Positions 6,290-14,816 of a DNA stretch of 18,224 nucleotides are shown in pieces. The DNA lies in the NCBI GenBank assembly GCA_964344495.1, contig CAYFNI010000046.1, forward strand, positions 1 through 18,224, written 5' to 3'. The notes below the pieces were generated by a model. The model saw only the letters and a list, made by a program, of their open reading frames with translations, ran no database searches and was not told the origin of the DNA. The position numbers were made by a program, and so were the translations under genes. Positions within the stretch are counted from its first letter, which is position 1; each line of letters begins with the position of its first letter. The DNA is from UBA6136 sp964344495. Its GTDB lineage: Bacteria; Pseudomonadota; Gammaproteobacteria; Methylococcales; Methylococcaceae.

Positions 6290-8164
6290 ATGCTTCAAGC
6301 CATTCGCGATCGTGCACAAGGTATATTCGCATGGGTTATGTTGTTGGTAATTGGCGTACCTTTTGCGTTGTGGGGCATACAAAATTACATCGATACGGGC
6401 AAAGAAAAACCCGCGGCGGTTGTGGGTGATCGCGAAATCTTTGATCGAGAAGTGACCAAGGCTTATGAACAAAGCCTTAACAATCTTGTAGGCATCGCTG
6501 ACTTTAATGAGCAGCAGCTGCGTAGAGATGCCTTGGAGCGCATCATCAGTGAAGAGGTGATTGTTCAGAGTGCCGAAGAGCGCTCCCTCGTTGTTTCTGA
6601 TGCCGAGGCCAGAGACTTCATCCAGGCTCTGCCTTATTTTCAGACCGAGGGCAAGTTTGACAAGGACAAGTATCAGGCCATGCTTGCCGCTCAGGGCATG
6701 GCTTCAAACCAGTTTGTGGCTCAGGTTCGCCGTGGTCTGACCGGTGAGCAGTTCCAGCGGGGTGTAGTGGACAGCGCGATCGTCACCCAAAACGAGTTGG
6801 AGACCCTGATGCGCCTCAAGAATCAGGAGCGTGATACCGACTACGTCAAGATTCCGCTGGTTGCCAGTCAAAAAAACTACACTGACACCGAACTGAACGC
6901 CTACTACGACGCACATCGGGAATCCTTCAAGACCCCGGAACGCGTGTCGATCGAGTATCTGGAACTGGATCTGGCCGACATCGCCAAGACCTTTCAGATC
7001 GGGGATGACGAACTCCAATCTCTCTACGAAGAGCAGAAGACAAGCCTTGGTACGCCAGAACGACGCAAGATTAGCCATATTCTTGTGGCCGTCGAAGGGG
7101 CCGATCCCAGCGCTGATGCCGCCGCGCTTGAGAAGGCCAAGGCCGCCCTGGCCCGCCTGAACAAGGGTGAAGACTTCGCCAAATTGGCGCAGGAGCTTTC
7201 GAGCGATACGGTATCCGCCAAGAAAGGTGGCGATCTGGGCTATCTTGAAAAGGATGCTCAGGAAGAGTCATTCACGAAAGCCGCTTCTTCACTTGCGGCC
7301 GGGGGTGTGTCAGAGCCGGTCAGGACCTCGTTTGGATATCACCTGATCAAGGTGACAGAACTCATTCCGGCCAAGTACCCATCCTTCGCAGAAGTGAAAG
7401 AGAGTCTGCGCAAATCGGCTCAGCAGAACAAGGCGGAATCGGCCTTTTACGAGAAGGGCCAGAAGCTGGCTGAACTGACCTTCGAGCATCCTGACAGCCT
7501 GGACACGGCAGCCCAACAACTGGGACTCAAGGTTCAGACAGCCGCCTTGTTCACCCGCGACGCCGGGACCGGGATTGCCGCCGATGAATCGGTCCGCAAA
7601 GCGGCTTTCAGTGAGGATGTCCTCGCCGGCCGCAACAGCGATCCGCTGGAACTGGCCGAAAATAAGGCCGTGGTGCTGCGGGTCAAGGAGCATCAGCCCT
7701 CAATCGACAAACCGCTGGCGGAGGTTAAGTCGGTCCTATTGACCCAATTGCATGAGCAGGATGCCCGCGCAGAAGCCGAGCGTCGTGCCAAGGCTCTTCT
7801 TGCTGCCGTACGCGAAGGCAAATCCCTCGCCGAGGCCGTCAAGGCTCAGGGGCTGCAGGTGGTCCATACCGGGTTTGTCAAACGGGAGAGCGAAAAGCTG
7901 GTTCCAGAACTGGCCCGTGCCGTGTTCGGTATGGCGCGTCCGCCCGAAGGCAAGAGCACCGCAGGCGAAGTGGCGTTGCCTGACGGCAGTCAGATTGTAT
8001 TCAATCTGCTGGCGGTCAAGGATGGCGCCAACGCTTCGCCGGACGCGAAGGTCCAGCAATCGGCCACCGAGTTCATGGAGCGAAACAGTTCACAGCGCGA
8101 GTTCGCCGCCTTTGTTGAGCGGCTCCGCGACCTGGCCGACGTGCATATCGAGAAAAAAGACTGA
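6290..8164 (+). CDS. ppiD: Periplasmic folding factor PpiD
   Basis: Inner-membrane-anchored SurA-like chaperone with a parvulin domain, facing the periplasm and thought to receive proteins leaving the Sec translocon. It has 624 residues (E. coli 623). A single N-terminal membrane anchor spans about residues 12-31 (IFAWVMLLVIGVPFALWGI) after a short cytosolic head with basic residues. A SurA-type N-terminal helical region follows, then a parvulin (PPIC) domain at about 258-355, recognisable by RKISHILVAVEG and GGDLGYLEK ... FGYHLIKV, then a C-terminal helical part. The ATG at 6290 is chosen because AAGG lies 9 bases upstream and the length fits; the frame extends upstream into the tRNA terminator. 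PpiD parvulin domains are often catalytically weak, and activity cannot be judged here. Confidence 0.95.
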   Translation: MLQAIRDRAQGIFAWVMLLVIGVPFALWGIQNYIDTGKEKPAAVVGDREIFDREVTKAYEQSLNNLVGIADFNEQQLRRDALERIISEEVIVQSAEERSLVVSDAEARDFIQALPYFQTEGKFDKDKYQAMLAAQGMASNQFVAQVRRGLTGEQFQRGVVDSAIVTQNELETLMRLKNQERDTDYVKIPLVASQKNYTDTELNAYYDAHRESFKTPERVSIEYLELDLADIAKTFQIGDDELQSLYEEQKTSLGTPERRKISHILVAVEGADPSADAAALEKAKAALARLNKGEDFAKLAQELSSDTVSAKKGGDLGYLEKDAQEESFTKAASSLAAGGVSEPVRTSFGYHLIKVTELIPAKYPSFAEVKESLRKSAQQNKAESAFYEKGQKLAELTFEHPDSLDTAAQQLGLKVQTAALFTRDAGTGIAADESVRKAAFSEDVLAGRNSDPLELAENKAVVLRVKEHQPSIDKPLAEVKSVLLTQLHEQDARAEAERRAKALLAAVREGKSLAEAVKAQGLQVVHTGFVKRESEKLVPELARAVFGMARPPEGKSTAGEVALPDGSQIVFNLLAVKDGANASPDAKVQQSATEFMERNSSQREFAAFVERLRDLADVHIEKKD

Positions 8165-8192
8165 TCCAGACACGGGCCGGGAACGGACCAGG

Positions 8193-8222
8193 GGGCGGGG
8201 GCCAAAAGCTCCCGCCCTTTTT
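8193..8222 (+). terminator. Rho-independent terminator after ppiD
   Basis: GGGCGGGGGC (8193-8202) pairs with GCTCCCGCCC (8208-8217) with one G-T pair, around a 5-base CAAAA loop, followed by TTTTT. It works for ppiD on the plus strand. The opposite strand lacks a T tract, so the convergent permease gene is less well served by it. Confidence 0.88.
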
Positions 8223-8226
8223 ACGT

Positions 8227-9294
8227 TCAGGCTGAAGCCCCCTGATTGTCCAGCCAGGAAAAGAAAGTGGTATAGGCGACAGCCAGCAGGGTAGTGCCAA
8301 GAAAAATCCCGACGAACCCCCATGCGAGCAGTCCACCGACTACGCCGACCATGATCAGCAGGAAGGGCAGCGGGCTGGCGAGGCCTATGAAGTACGGCTT
8401 GATGAAATTGTCCATCACATTGATGGCAAGTCCCCAGACGACGGTAAAGATAGCCCAGCCATCCTGATCAAGATGTGCCAGCCAGGCGGCGGTCGGTATC
8501 CAGATGATGCTGGTACCAATCTGCAGAATGGCGGCCAGAAAACACAGCAAGCCCAGAATCGGCGCGGCTGAAATCCCGGCCAGCGCAAAACCGATGCCCG
8601 AGAGCAGCGACTGAATCAACGCCGTACCGATCACCCCGAGCGATACCCCCCGAACCGTATTGGCGGCCGTATGAGTGGCCGATACCGCGGCGGGTCCGCC
8701 AATCCGCAACGCCAGTTGTTCGGCCACCGCCCGCGCATTATCGCCATAGGAATACAGCAGTCCGGCCATGATGACGGCGAGGACAATGTTGAGGGCATTC
8801 AACGCGATGCCGGCGCTGCTCTGCAACACCCACTTGCCGACAGTCGCAATCAGCGGCCGAATGCGAGCCGGGTCAAGCAGCGCGGTCAGTTTTCCGGCGC
8901 GCCAGTCCGAATCCAGACTTTCTCCCACCAATGGCAGATTGATCAGCCAAGCGGGAGGATCACCGTGCAACCAGGTCATGACCTGTTCCAGCACACCCTC
9001 CATATGCGGGGCATGGTTGGCCAGCGCATTCAAGGCCAGAATCGCTGGGACGACAAAGATCAGCAGCTGCACCAGCGTCATCAGCATGGCGGCCAGACGC
9101 CGGCGCCCGCCGAGCCATTTGGCCAGTGACAGATAGTAAGGCCAGGTTGAGAGGGCCAGAATCATGGCCCAGATGAACGGAGGCACGAACGGCGCCACAA
9201 TCTGCAAGCAGGCATAGCCGAGCGCGCCGACCAGCAACAGCAGGAATAGCCGCTCGATGAGCAGCCCACCCGGGATCAGATCTTTCAATGACAT
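8227..9294 (-). CDS. AI-2E family (PerM/YhhT-like) membrane transporter
   Basis: A 355-residue polytopic inner-membrane protein of the AI-2 exporter superfamily. Members include TqsA, YhhT and PerM; substrates are mostly unknown, and some relatives have been linked to Na+/H+ exchange. Hydrophobic segments run through the protein: a pair near the N-terminus (LFLLLLVGALGYACLQIV), then LMTLVQLLIFVVPAILAL, a cluster in the middle, and a C-terminal pair with the family-typical PFLLIMVGVVGGLLAWGFVG then GTTLLAVAYT. A soluble loop with PPAWLINLP separates the first and second halves. The ATG at 9294 is chosen for its GAGGAG ribosome site 6 bases upstream; an upstream extension is Arg-rich and not family-like. 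It lies downstream of, and on the same strand as, the P-type ATPase across a 168-base gap. Substrate unknown. Confidence 0.85.
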   Translation of the reverse strand: MSLKDLIPGGLLIERLFLLLLVGALGYACLQIVAPFVPPFIWAMILALSTWPYYLSLAKWLGGRRRLAAMLMTLVQLLIFVVPAILALNALANHAPHMEGVLEQVMTWLHGDPPAWLINLPLVGESLDSDWRAGKLTALLDPARIRPLIATVGKWVLQSSAGIALNALNIVLAVIMAGLLYSYGDNARAVAEQLALRIGGPAAVSATHTAANTVRGVSLGVIGTALIQSLLSGIGFALAGISAAPILGLLCFLAAILQIGTSIIWIPTAAWLAHLDQDGWAIFTVVWGLAINVMDNFIKPYFIGLASPLPFLLIMVGVVGGLLAWGFVGIFLGTTLLAVAYTTFFSWLDNQGASA

Positions 9295-9462
9295 GAGGCT
9301 CTCCTCTCTGAAGGCAGGTCGCTGAGTGGCTCTGCCATGCTCACGGGCCGCAGGCAGATTCCGTCCGACATGTAAGCGGTCCACCGAAACATCTGACAGG
9401 GGCAGCGCCCGTCCAGCCAGGGCGGAGGGGGAACACGCATCCGAATTTTCGCCCGCACACGG

Positions 9463-12213
9463 TCAAATTGCCAGTGACGAGTTTGACGTCCCGCGCTGTC
9501 GAGCAGATTGCCAGAGACGCAGCAATAGTTTTTCCAGGCCCACTGTGGTGTAAATCGCAAGGCCGCAACCCAGTCCCAAGAGCCATTCACGGGGCCCGAT
9601 CGGAACTGTTTTGAATAACCAGTTCAAGGTTGGCAGGTAGATGATGGCCGCCTGAGCCGTCATCATGGCTGTGATTCCCGCCCAGACCCAAGGGTTCGAA
9701 AAGACCCCGAGGCTAAACATGGAGCGGCTCAGGGATCGGCAGTTCAGCAGATAGAACGATGAGCCGATGGCAAAGGCGTTGACGGCGGCCGTGCGGGCCT
9801 TATCGATGGTTTCACCTTCGGCCAGTTCCCAGGAGAACTGCCAGAATGCCGAGGCGGTCAGCAACACGCCCACCAGCACGGTGCGAAAAATAAGATGGCC
9901 GGTCAGGATGGGTTGACCGGGCGGGCGCGGCGGACGTTGCATCAAGCCAGTTTCCTTGCGTTCGAAGGCCAGCGGCAGACCGATCAGCACTGCAGTGGAC
10001 ATGTTCAGCCAGAGTATCTGCACCGGCAAAATCGGCAGGGCCAGACCCAGCAGGATGGCAATCAACAGCACCAAGCCTTCGCCGATATTCGTCGGGATCG
10101 TCCAGGTGATGAACTTGACCAGGTTGTCATACACCCCCCGGCCTTCTTCGACTGCCGCCGCGATAGAGGCAAAGTTGTCGTCTGTCAGGACCATCGCGGC
10201 TGCTTCTTTCGATACCTCGGTGCCGGTGATCCCCATGGCCACGCCAATGTTGGCAGCCCGCAGGGCTGGCGCATCATTCACTCCATCGCCGGTCATGGCG
10301 ACTACGTGACCTCGTGACTGTAGCGCGGTCACCAGTCTGAGCTTTTGTTCCGGCGCGACGCGTGCGAACACTGCGGTCTGCTCGGCCAGACCCGGCAGCG
10401 CTGCGTCCGGCTCAGCCGCGAGAGCACGGCCCTCCACAGCCGCCGGTGTGACGGGGTCGGTTGTGTCCGGCAGCAAGCCGATCATGCGTGCAATGGCGAC
10501 CGCCGTCCCGAGATGATCCCCGGTCATCATTTTCACCTGAATCCCGGCCTGCCGGCACGCCGCGACTGCAACAATGGCCTCCGGGCGCGGTGGGTCGATC
10601 ATGGCCTGCAGTCCAAGGAAGGTCAGTCCCTGACGTACCTGACCGTGGTTCAGCACATGCTCGGCGCCGTCGTGTTCACCCCGCGCAAAGGCCAGAACCC
10701 GAAGGCCCTGCGCGGCCAGTGATTCAACCTGCATCAGAAGCGATTCGACCGGCAACGGAACGCGCCGCAACTCAGCGTCAAAGATGGACTCGCAGCGGTT
10801 CAGGAGACTCTCGATCGACCCCTTCAGATAGACATGATGAGCCGCCGTATCGGCTTGGTGATGCAGGGTGGCCATGAACTGATGGGACGACTCGAATGGT
10901 ATGGCATCCAGACGCCGATGACTGCTGTCGCCCACATCGCGGTGCAGGCCGGCTTTGTGAGCGGCGACCAGCAGGGCCGCCTCGGTCGGGTCGCCCTCGA
11001 TCCGCCACTCGCCCTTGTCGGCGAACAGGCGCGCGTCGTTACAGAGCAGACCGGCCCGCAGCAGTTCCATCAATGCGGGCGAGGCGGCGGGATTGACGGG
11101 TTGGTTAACCCGATAGAATGTGCCCTCGGGTGTATAGCCGCTGCCGCTCAGCGTAAAAAGCTCACCCCCGGCCAGCAGGTGCGTCACCGTCATCTGGTTT
11201 TGCGTCAGGGTGCCGGTCTTGTCGGAGCAGATGACCGTGGTGCCGCCGAGTGTTTCCACGGCCGGCAGCTTGCGGATGATGGCATTGCGGCGGGCCATGC
11301 GTCGCACGCCAATGGCCAGCGTGATGGTCACGGCCACCGGCAAGCCCTCCGGAATGGCGGCGACGGCCAGCGCCACCGAGGCGATGAACATGTCGACCGG
11401 GTTCTCCCCACGCCACCAGCCCATTCCGAACGCAACCAGTGCAAGCACCAGAATCCACCCCATGAGCAGCCAGCTGAAGCGCTTGATTTTCAGTGTGAGG
11501 GGGGTTTCCAGTTCCTGCACATCGGCCAGCAGGCGGTTGATGCGACCGATTTCGGTTCGGTCGCCGGTTTCAACCACCACCCCCAGCCCGGTGCCACGGG
11601 TTACCAGCGTCGAGCAATAGCCCATTGAGGTCCGTTCTGCCAAGGGCGTGTCATGGGCCAGCGCCTGAACCGATTTGGCGACCGGAATGGATTCGCCGGT
11701 CAACGCCGATTCATCGATCTGCAACTCGCGGGTGTAGAGCAGCCTAAGATCGGCCGCTACCTTATCGCCAGCTTGCAGATAGACGATGTCGCCGGGTACC
11801 AGTTCGTGGGCGGCAATCTCGGTGCGCAGGCCGTCACGTTGCACCAGCGCGCGGATGCTCAGGGTATTGGCCAGCGCGGCGATGGCCCGCAGGGCGTTGA
11901 TCTCCTGAATGAAACCAATGCCAGCATTGATCAGGACCACGCCAAAGATGGCGCTGGCATCCAGCCAGCCCTTGAGCGGGACGGTGACGCCGGCCGCCAG
12001 CAGCAGCAGGTAGATCAGCGGATTATGGAATTGCGACAGGAACAGTCGCAGCGGTGAGCGCCCCCGGCGAGGGGTCAGCCGATGCGGTCCGTAAACCTCC
12101 AGCCGGGCCGCCGCCTCGGCGGCCGAAAGCCCACGCTGTTGATCGGTCCTCAAGTCGGTCAGGACATCCTTCGTCAACCGATGGTGCCATGCCGGGGGCG
12201 TTGTGTTCTGCAT
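9463..12213 (-). CDS. P2-type cation-transporting ATPase
   Basis: A 916-residue inner-membrane ion pump. In order: a cation-ATPase N-terminal domain (residues about 10-75); the actuator domain with LTGES at 171-175; the M4 motif VAAIPEGLP at 284-292, typical of Ca2+/Mn2+ and related P2 pumps; the phosphorylation site DKTGT at 331-335 (Asp331); the nucleotide-binding domain with KGSIE near 464; the hinge TGDGVNDAP at 641-649; and a C-terminal membrane block. M5 keeps NIGE at 709-712, matching two SERCA Ca2+ ligands. In M6 the segment WLNMSTAV has Asn737 and Thr740, but Ala741 replaces the Asp ligand of SERCA. I recall this M6 form from other bacterial P2 pumps, including the mycobacterial CtpF type. 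Ca2+, Mn2+ or Na+ are possible; the ion is not determined. The start is the ATG at 12213; its ribosome site is weak. Confidence 0.9.
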   Translation of the reverse strand: MQNTTPPAWHHRLTKDVLTDLRTDQQRGLSAAEAAARLEVYGPHRLTPRRGRSPLRLFLSQFHNPLIYLLLLAAGVTVPLKGWLDASAIFGVVLINAGIGFIQEINALRAIAALANTLSIRALVQRDGLRTEIAAHELVPGDIVYLQAGDKVAADLRLLYTRELQIDESALTGESIPVAKSVQALAHDTPLAERTSMGYCSTLVTRGTGLGVVVETGDRTEIGRINRLLADVQELETPLTLKIKRFSWLLMGWILVLALVAFGMGWWRGENPVDMFIASVALAVAAIPEGLPVAVTITLAIGVRRMARRNAIIRKLPAVETLGGTTVICSDKTGTLTQNQMTVTHLLAGGELFTLSGSGYTPEGTFYRVNQPVNPAASPALMELLRAGLLCNDARLFADKGEWRIEGDPTEAALLVAAHKAGLHRDVGDSSHRRLDAIPFESSHQFMATLHHQADTAAHHVYLKGSIESLLNRCESIFDAELRRVPLPVESLLMQVESLAAQGLRVLAFARGEHDGAEHVLNHGQVRQGLTFLGLQAMIDPPRPEAIVAVAACRQAGIQVKMMTGDHLGTAVAIARMIGLLPDTTDPVTPAAVEGRALAAEPDAALPGLAEQTAVFARVAPEQKLRLVTALQSRGHVVAMTGDGVNDAPALRAANIGVAMGITGTEVSKEAAAMVLTDDNFASIAAAVEEGRGVYDNLVKFITWTIPTNIGEGLVLLIAILLGLALPILPVQILWLNMSTAVLIGLPLAFERKETGLMQRPPRPPGQPILTGHLIFRTVLVGVLLTASAFWQFSWELAEGETIDKARTAAVNAFAIGSSFYLLNCRSLSRSMFSLGVFSNPWVWAGITAMMTAQAAIIYLPTLNWLFKTVPIGPREWLLGLGCGLAIYTTVGLEKLLLRLWQSARQRGTSNSSLAI

Positions 12214-12295
12214 CAGGACATACTCTAACGGTTCGATGCAGCGCAGGACAGGCCTGCATCAGGCTCTCCCGGTTCCACCGGTGTATCGACACGGT

Positions 12296-12529
12296 TCAGA
12301 GCCCGTTAAGCATCGGCTCGCGTGGCAGAATGTTGAAGCTCTCACTGTCGGGATCAAAGACGATGACGGCTTGCCCACCGTCCAGCTGGCGCTGGATCTG
12401 TCCCACGCGGGTAGACAAACTCACTTCCTCTTCACCGTAGTCGGTTCCGTCACGGGTGACGAAGTCGACCAGCATGGCGTGCAGCGTATCGGGTTCAAGT
12501 TCGCGATGGGGGATAATGAGCGGGTTCAT
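12296..12529 (-). CDS. yheU: YheU family (UPF0270) protein
   Basis: A 77-residue small soluble protein of the UPF0270 family; E. coli YheU has 72 residues. The conserved stretches are PLIIPHRELEPDTLHAML, FVTRDGTDYGE and GQIQRQLDGGQAVIVF, with NILPRE near the end. No biochemical role is established for the family to my knowledge. I chose the ATG at 12529 because family members begin just before the IP motif; a GTG at 12550 is possible, and neither has a clear ribosome site. It lies 82 bases upstream of the P-type ATPase on the same strand and could share its transcript. The ecotin-like gene starts 39 bases away on the other strand. Confidence 0.85.
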   Translation of the reverse strand: MNPLIIPHRELEPDTLHAMLVDFVTRDGTDYGEEEVSLSTRVGQIQRQLDGGQAVIVFDPDSESFNILPREPMLNGL

Positions 12530-12568
12530 GTCAAAGTTGCTGACTTTCACAGAGGCGAAGACACAATC

Positions 12569-13081
12569 ATGATCGAATCATACCTTGCCCGGCTGCGTGA
12601 CTCATCGGTGTCTTTGCGAGTCGGCGCTTTTCTGACGCTGGCTGTTGGCGCTTCGCCAGTCTGTGCCACCGATCCATTGAACGCCTATCCGCCGCCGGCG
12701 CCGGGTGAGGCGCGGTATGTGTTGAACCTGCCGGCGCAGCCGGACGAAAACCGCTTACAGGTCGAGTTGATCGTCGGTCAGCCGGCGCAAGTGGATGATT
12801 ACAATCAATTCCATTACACCGGCACGATCGAAGCGCTCGACATTCCCGGCTGGGGGTACACGCGGTATCGCGTTGCCACGCTGGGGCCGATGATCGGCAC
12901 CCGCATGTTCCGGCAGGACGGTCACCAGGCCGTGACACGCTTCATTACGCTCGGCGGTGCGCCCTATCTGGTGCGCTATAACAGTCTTCTGCCGTTGGTG
13001 GTGTATGTCCCCGCCGGTGCCGAGGTGCGTTATCGGCTATGGCGAGCCGATCCCGATACGCCGGCGTTGAACCGGGGCTAG
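12569..13081 (+). CDS. eco: Ecotin-family periplasmic serine protease inhibitor
   Basis: Ecotin is a dimeric periplasmic inhibitor of chymotrypsin-fold serine proteases. This 170-residue precursor has a signal peptide with a somewhat long N-region (hydrophobic core VGAFLTLAVGA, likely cleavage after SPVCA at 33). Ecotin landmarks follow: AYPPP, DENRLQVELIVGQ, GWGYTRYRV, and RYNSLLPLVVYVPAGAEVRYRLW. From GWGY to the DG pair it aligns without gaps to E. coli ecotin. There Thr111-Arg112 matches Thr83-Met84, so the P1 residue is Arg. E. coli Cys50 and Cys87, which form a disulfide beside the loop, are both absent, and the mature protein has no Cys. The ATG at 12569 has an AGAGG site 13 bases upstream, longer than usual; a GTG at residue 14 would give a shorter signal peptide. 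It is divergent from yheU and convergent with the importer gene, only 4 bases from its end. Confidence 0.88.
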   Translation: MIESYLARLRDSSVSLRVGAFLTLAVGASPVCATDPLNAYPPPAPGEARYVLNLPAQPDENRLQVELIVGQPAQVDDYNQFHYTGTIEALDIPGWGYTRYRVATLGPMIGTRMFRQDGHQAVTRFITLGGAPYLVRYNSLLPLVVYVPAGAEVRYRLWRADPDTPALNRG

Positions 13082-13085
13082 CCGC

Positions 13086-14039
13086 TCACGGGTTGACGAA
13101 GGCGCCCTCAATGTCAGTGCTTTTGAGTTGCCCGATTTCCCGCAATTGTTCGGCCAGCGCGCGCCACCGTTCAGCATCCATGACGCCGAGCGTGCCGCCG
13201 GTGTCGATCAGCGGGGTCTGGATACGGGCTGCCTCGGCAAAGGTATCAGTGTCCATGGCCGGATTGAGGTGATGCATGACTGCGTTGGTCGCGGTGGGAT
13301 CGTTCAGATAACGGCGCCAGCCGTCGCGTAGCCCATTGATCAGCGCGGCCACCTGTTCGGGGTGGTTCGCCAGCGTTGTCCGGCGGGTGAAAAGAACACC
13401 ACCATAGGGGTTATATCCCGTCTCGCTGAGCGCGAATACCTGTGGCCGGGCGCCGGCCCGGCGGGCGGAAATGGGTTCGGCGGTCACGTAGCACTGCTGG
13501 GCAAAGCTGGGGTCGTGCAGAAATGGCGCCAGCGTGTTGTTGTACGGAACGACCTTGATCTTGCCCAGCCCATAGCGCCGCTCCAATACTTTCAGCACCG
13601 GTGTTCCGGGCTCGATGGCCAGCGTGCCGCTGGCAAAGACGTCCTCCAGCGAATGCAGCCCCCGCTCGGCATGTACCATGATGCCCTGCGCGAATGTCTG
13701 ATAGACCGCGAACAGGGCGATCACATCTGCGCCCCGCGCGCGGGCGATCAACAGGCTGTCGCCGCTGGTAATGCCAAAATCGGCCTTGCCCGCCTCGACC
13801 AGTTGCAGCACCGGCACACCCGGACTGCCTGGACGGAGATCGACTTCCAGCCCGGCAGCGCTGAACACGCCTTGCTCGCGCGCCGCGTAATAGCCGCCAA
13901 ACTCCGGTTCCGGCACCCAGTCGAGCTGAATGCTGAGGGGTGTAGCACCGCTGGCCGCGGGCGTCTCGGTCCTTTCGGTACAGGCCGTGTTCAGGAGAGT
14001 AATCAGGACAACGATCAGTGTGCGGCAGCGAGTGGTCAT
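13086..14039 (-). CDS. THI5/NMT1-like substrate-binding lipoprotein of ABC importer
   Basis: A periplasmic binding protein tethered to the inner membrane, 317 residues. The N-terminus is a lipoprotein signal: two early Arg, the core LIVVLITLL, and the lipobox LNTAC with Cys20 as the lipid site. The mature part has the THI5/NMT1-like fold signature LDWVPEPEFGGYYAAREQG, then GKADFGITSGD and AVYQTFAQGIMVH, as in binding proteins for thiamine pyrimidine precursors (ThiY), riboflavin (RibY) and aromatic sulfonates. The ligand cannot be fixed from sequence. The WVPEPEFGGYYAA form is nearer the ThiY/RibY group than taurine or nitrate binders, which is inference. The start is the ATG at 14039, 3 bases after the permease stop. 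It is last of three genes in order ATPase, permease, binding protein. No terminator lies beyond it; the convergent ecotin gene ends 4 bases away. Confidence 0.85.
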   Translation of the reverse strand: MTTRCRTLIVVLITLLNTACTERTETPAASGATPLSIQLDWVPEPEFGGYYAAREQGVFSAAGLEVDLRPGSPGVPVLQLVEAGKADFGITSGDSLLIARARGADVIALFAVYQTFAQGIMVHAERGLHSLEDVFASGTLAIEPGTPVLKVLERRYGLGKIKVVPYNNTLAPFLHDPSFAQQCYVTAEPISARRAGARPQVFALSETGYNPYGGVLFTRRTTLANHPEQVAALINGLRDGWRRYLNDPTATNAVMHHLNPAMDTDTFAEAARIQTPLIDTGGTLGVMDAERWRALAEQLREIGQLKSTDIEGAFVNP

Positions 14040-14042
14040 GGC

Positions 14043-14816
14043 TCAATCCCTCAATTCAGCGATACGCCAGCGATACAGCGCCAGCCGGCTGAGCAGGCCG
14101 ACCAGCATGAAAAATCCCAGACCGAGCAGCGAAGCCATCAGCACGGCGGCGAATACCAGATCGGTACGCTGCTGCTTCAGGGCGATGACGACCAAGGTGC
14201 CGATCCCGCCGCCATCCTGATAGGTGTCGGCGACAAACTCACCGACAATAGCCCCGATCACGGCCAGTCCGGAGGCGATCCGAAGGCCGGTCAGAAACTG
14301 TGGCAAGGCACTCGGCAAACGCAGTTTGATCAGGATTGTCCAGCCATTCGCTGCATACAGGCGCAGCAGATCACGCAGGGCGGGATCGACCGACAGGAGG
14401 CCGGACAAGGTATTGGCGATGACCGGAAACACCGACACGATGAACGAGGCGGCGATGATGGCGTTGAGGCCATAGCCGAACCAGATCACCAGCATCGGCG
14501 CAATGGCGACGATCGGCACCGTCTGAAAAAACACGGCGTATGGATAAAAGGCCCGTCGTATCCAGGGGTGGCTGCACAGCAGGATAGCGGTCAGGGCGCC
14601 GAGCAGGGCACTGGCCAGCAAGCCGGACGCGGCTGCCAGCAGCGTCTGTTCCGTCGCGCGCAGCAGGATCGGCGCCTCTTCTGCAAGCGCCAGCAGAATG
14701 GCGGACGGGGGAGGCATCAAATACGCCGGGATGTGCAAGCTCCGGAGGGTCGCCTCCAACCCGCCCAGGATGACCAGAAAGCTGATCAGGGGTGGCAGCC
14801 AGTCCTGGGCTTTCAT
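14043..14816 (-). CDS. ABC importer permease (ThiX/SsuC/TauC family)
   Basis: A 257-residue inner-membrane permease of the binding-protein-dependent transport family. About six hydrophobic segments are visible, beginning WLPPLISFLVILGGL and continuing through the GLLASALLGALTAILLC and VFFQTVPIVAIAPMLVIWFG regions. The VPIVAIAPMLVIWFG segment and the cytosolic EAA-type loop (LRLYAANGWTILIKLRLPSALP region) are typical of the ThiX/SsuC group. The ATG at 14816 is chosen because it overlaps the ATPase stop as ATGA (14813-14816), a common sign of translational coupling; an in-frame start at 14855 would overlap the ATPase gene by 43 bases. The binding-protein gene follows after 3 bases. The transport substrate is unknown and follows the binding protein. 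Confidence 0.88.
   Translation of the reverse strand: MKAQDWLPPLISFLVILGGLEATLRSLHIPAYLMPPPSAILLALAEEAPILLRATEQTLLAAASGLLASALLGALTAILLCSHPWIRRAFYPYAVFFQTVPIVAIAPMLVIWFGYGLNAIIAASFIVSVFPVIANTLSGLLSVDPALRDLLRLYAANGWTILIKLRLPSALPQFLTGLRIASGLAVIGAIVGEFVADTYQDGGGIGTLVVIALKQQRTDLVFAAVLMASLLGLGFFMLVGLLSRLALYRWRIAELRD

Noticed and set aside
9295..9462. Possible gene or terminator in the 168-base gap between the P2 ATPase and the permease
   Set aside because: Frames crossing it are Arg-rich and have no ribosome site, and the small GGGC/GCCC hairpin near 9410 has no T tract.
10834..11628. Long plus-strand frame of 264 codons antisense to the P2 ATPase
   Set aside because: It is a shadow of the ATPase gene in GC-rich DNA, with Gly, His, Gln and Arg-rich composition and no recognisable domain.
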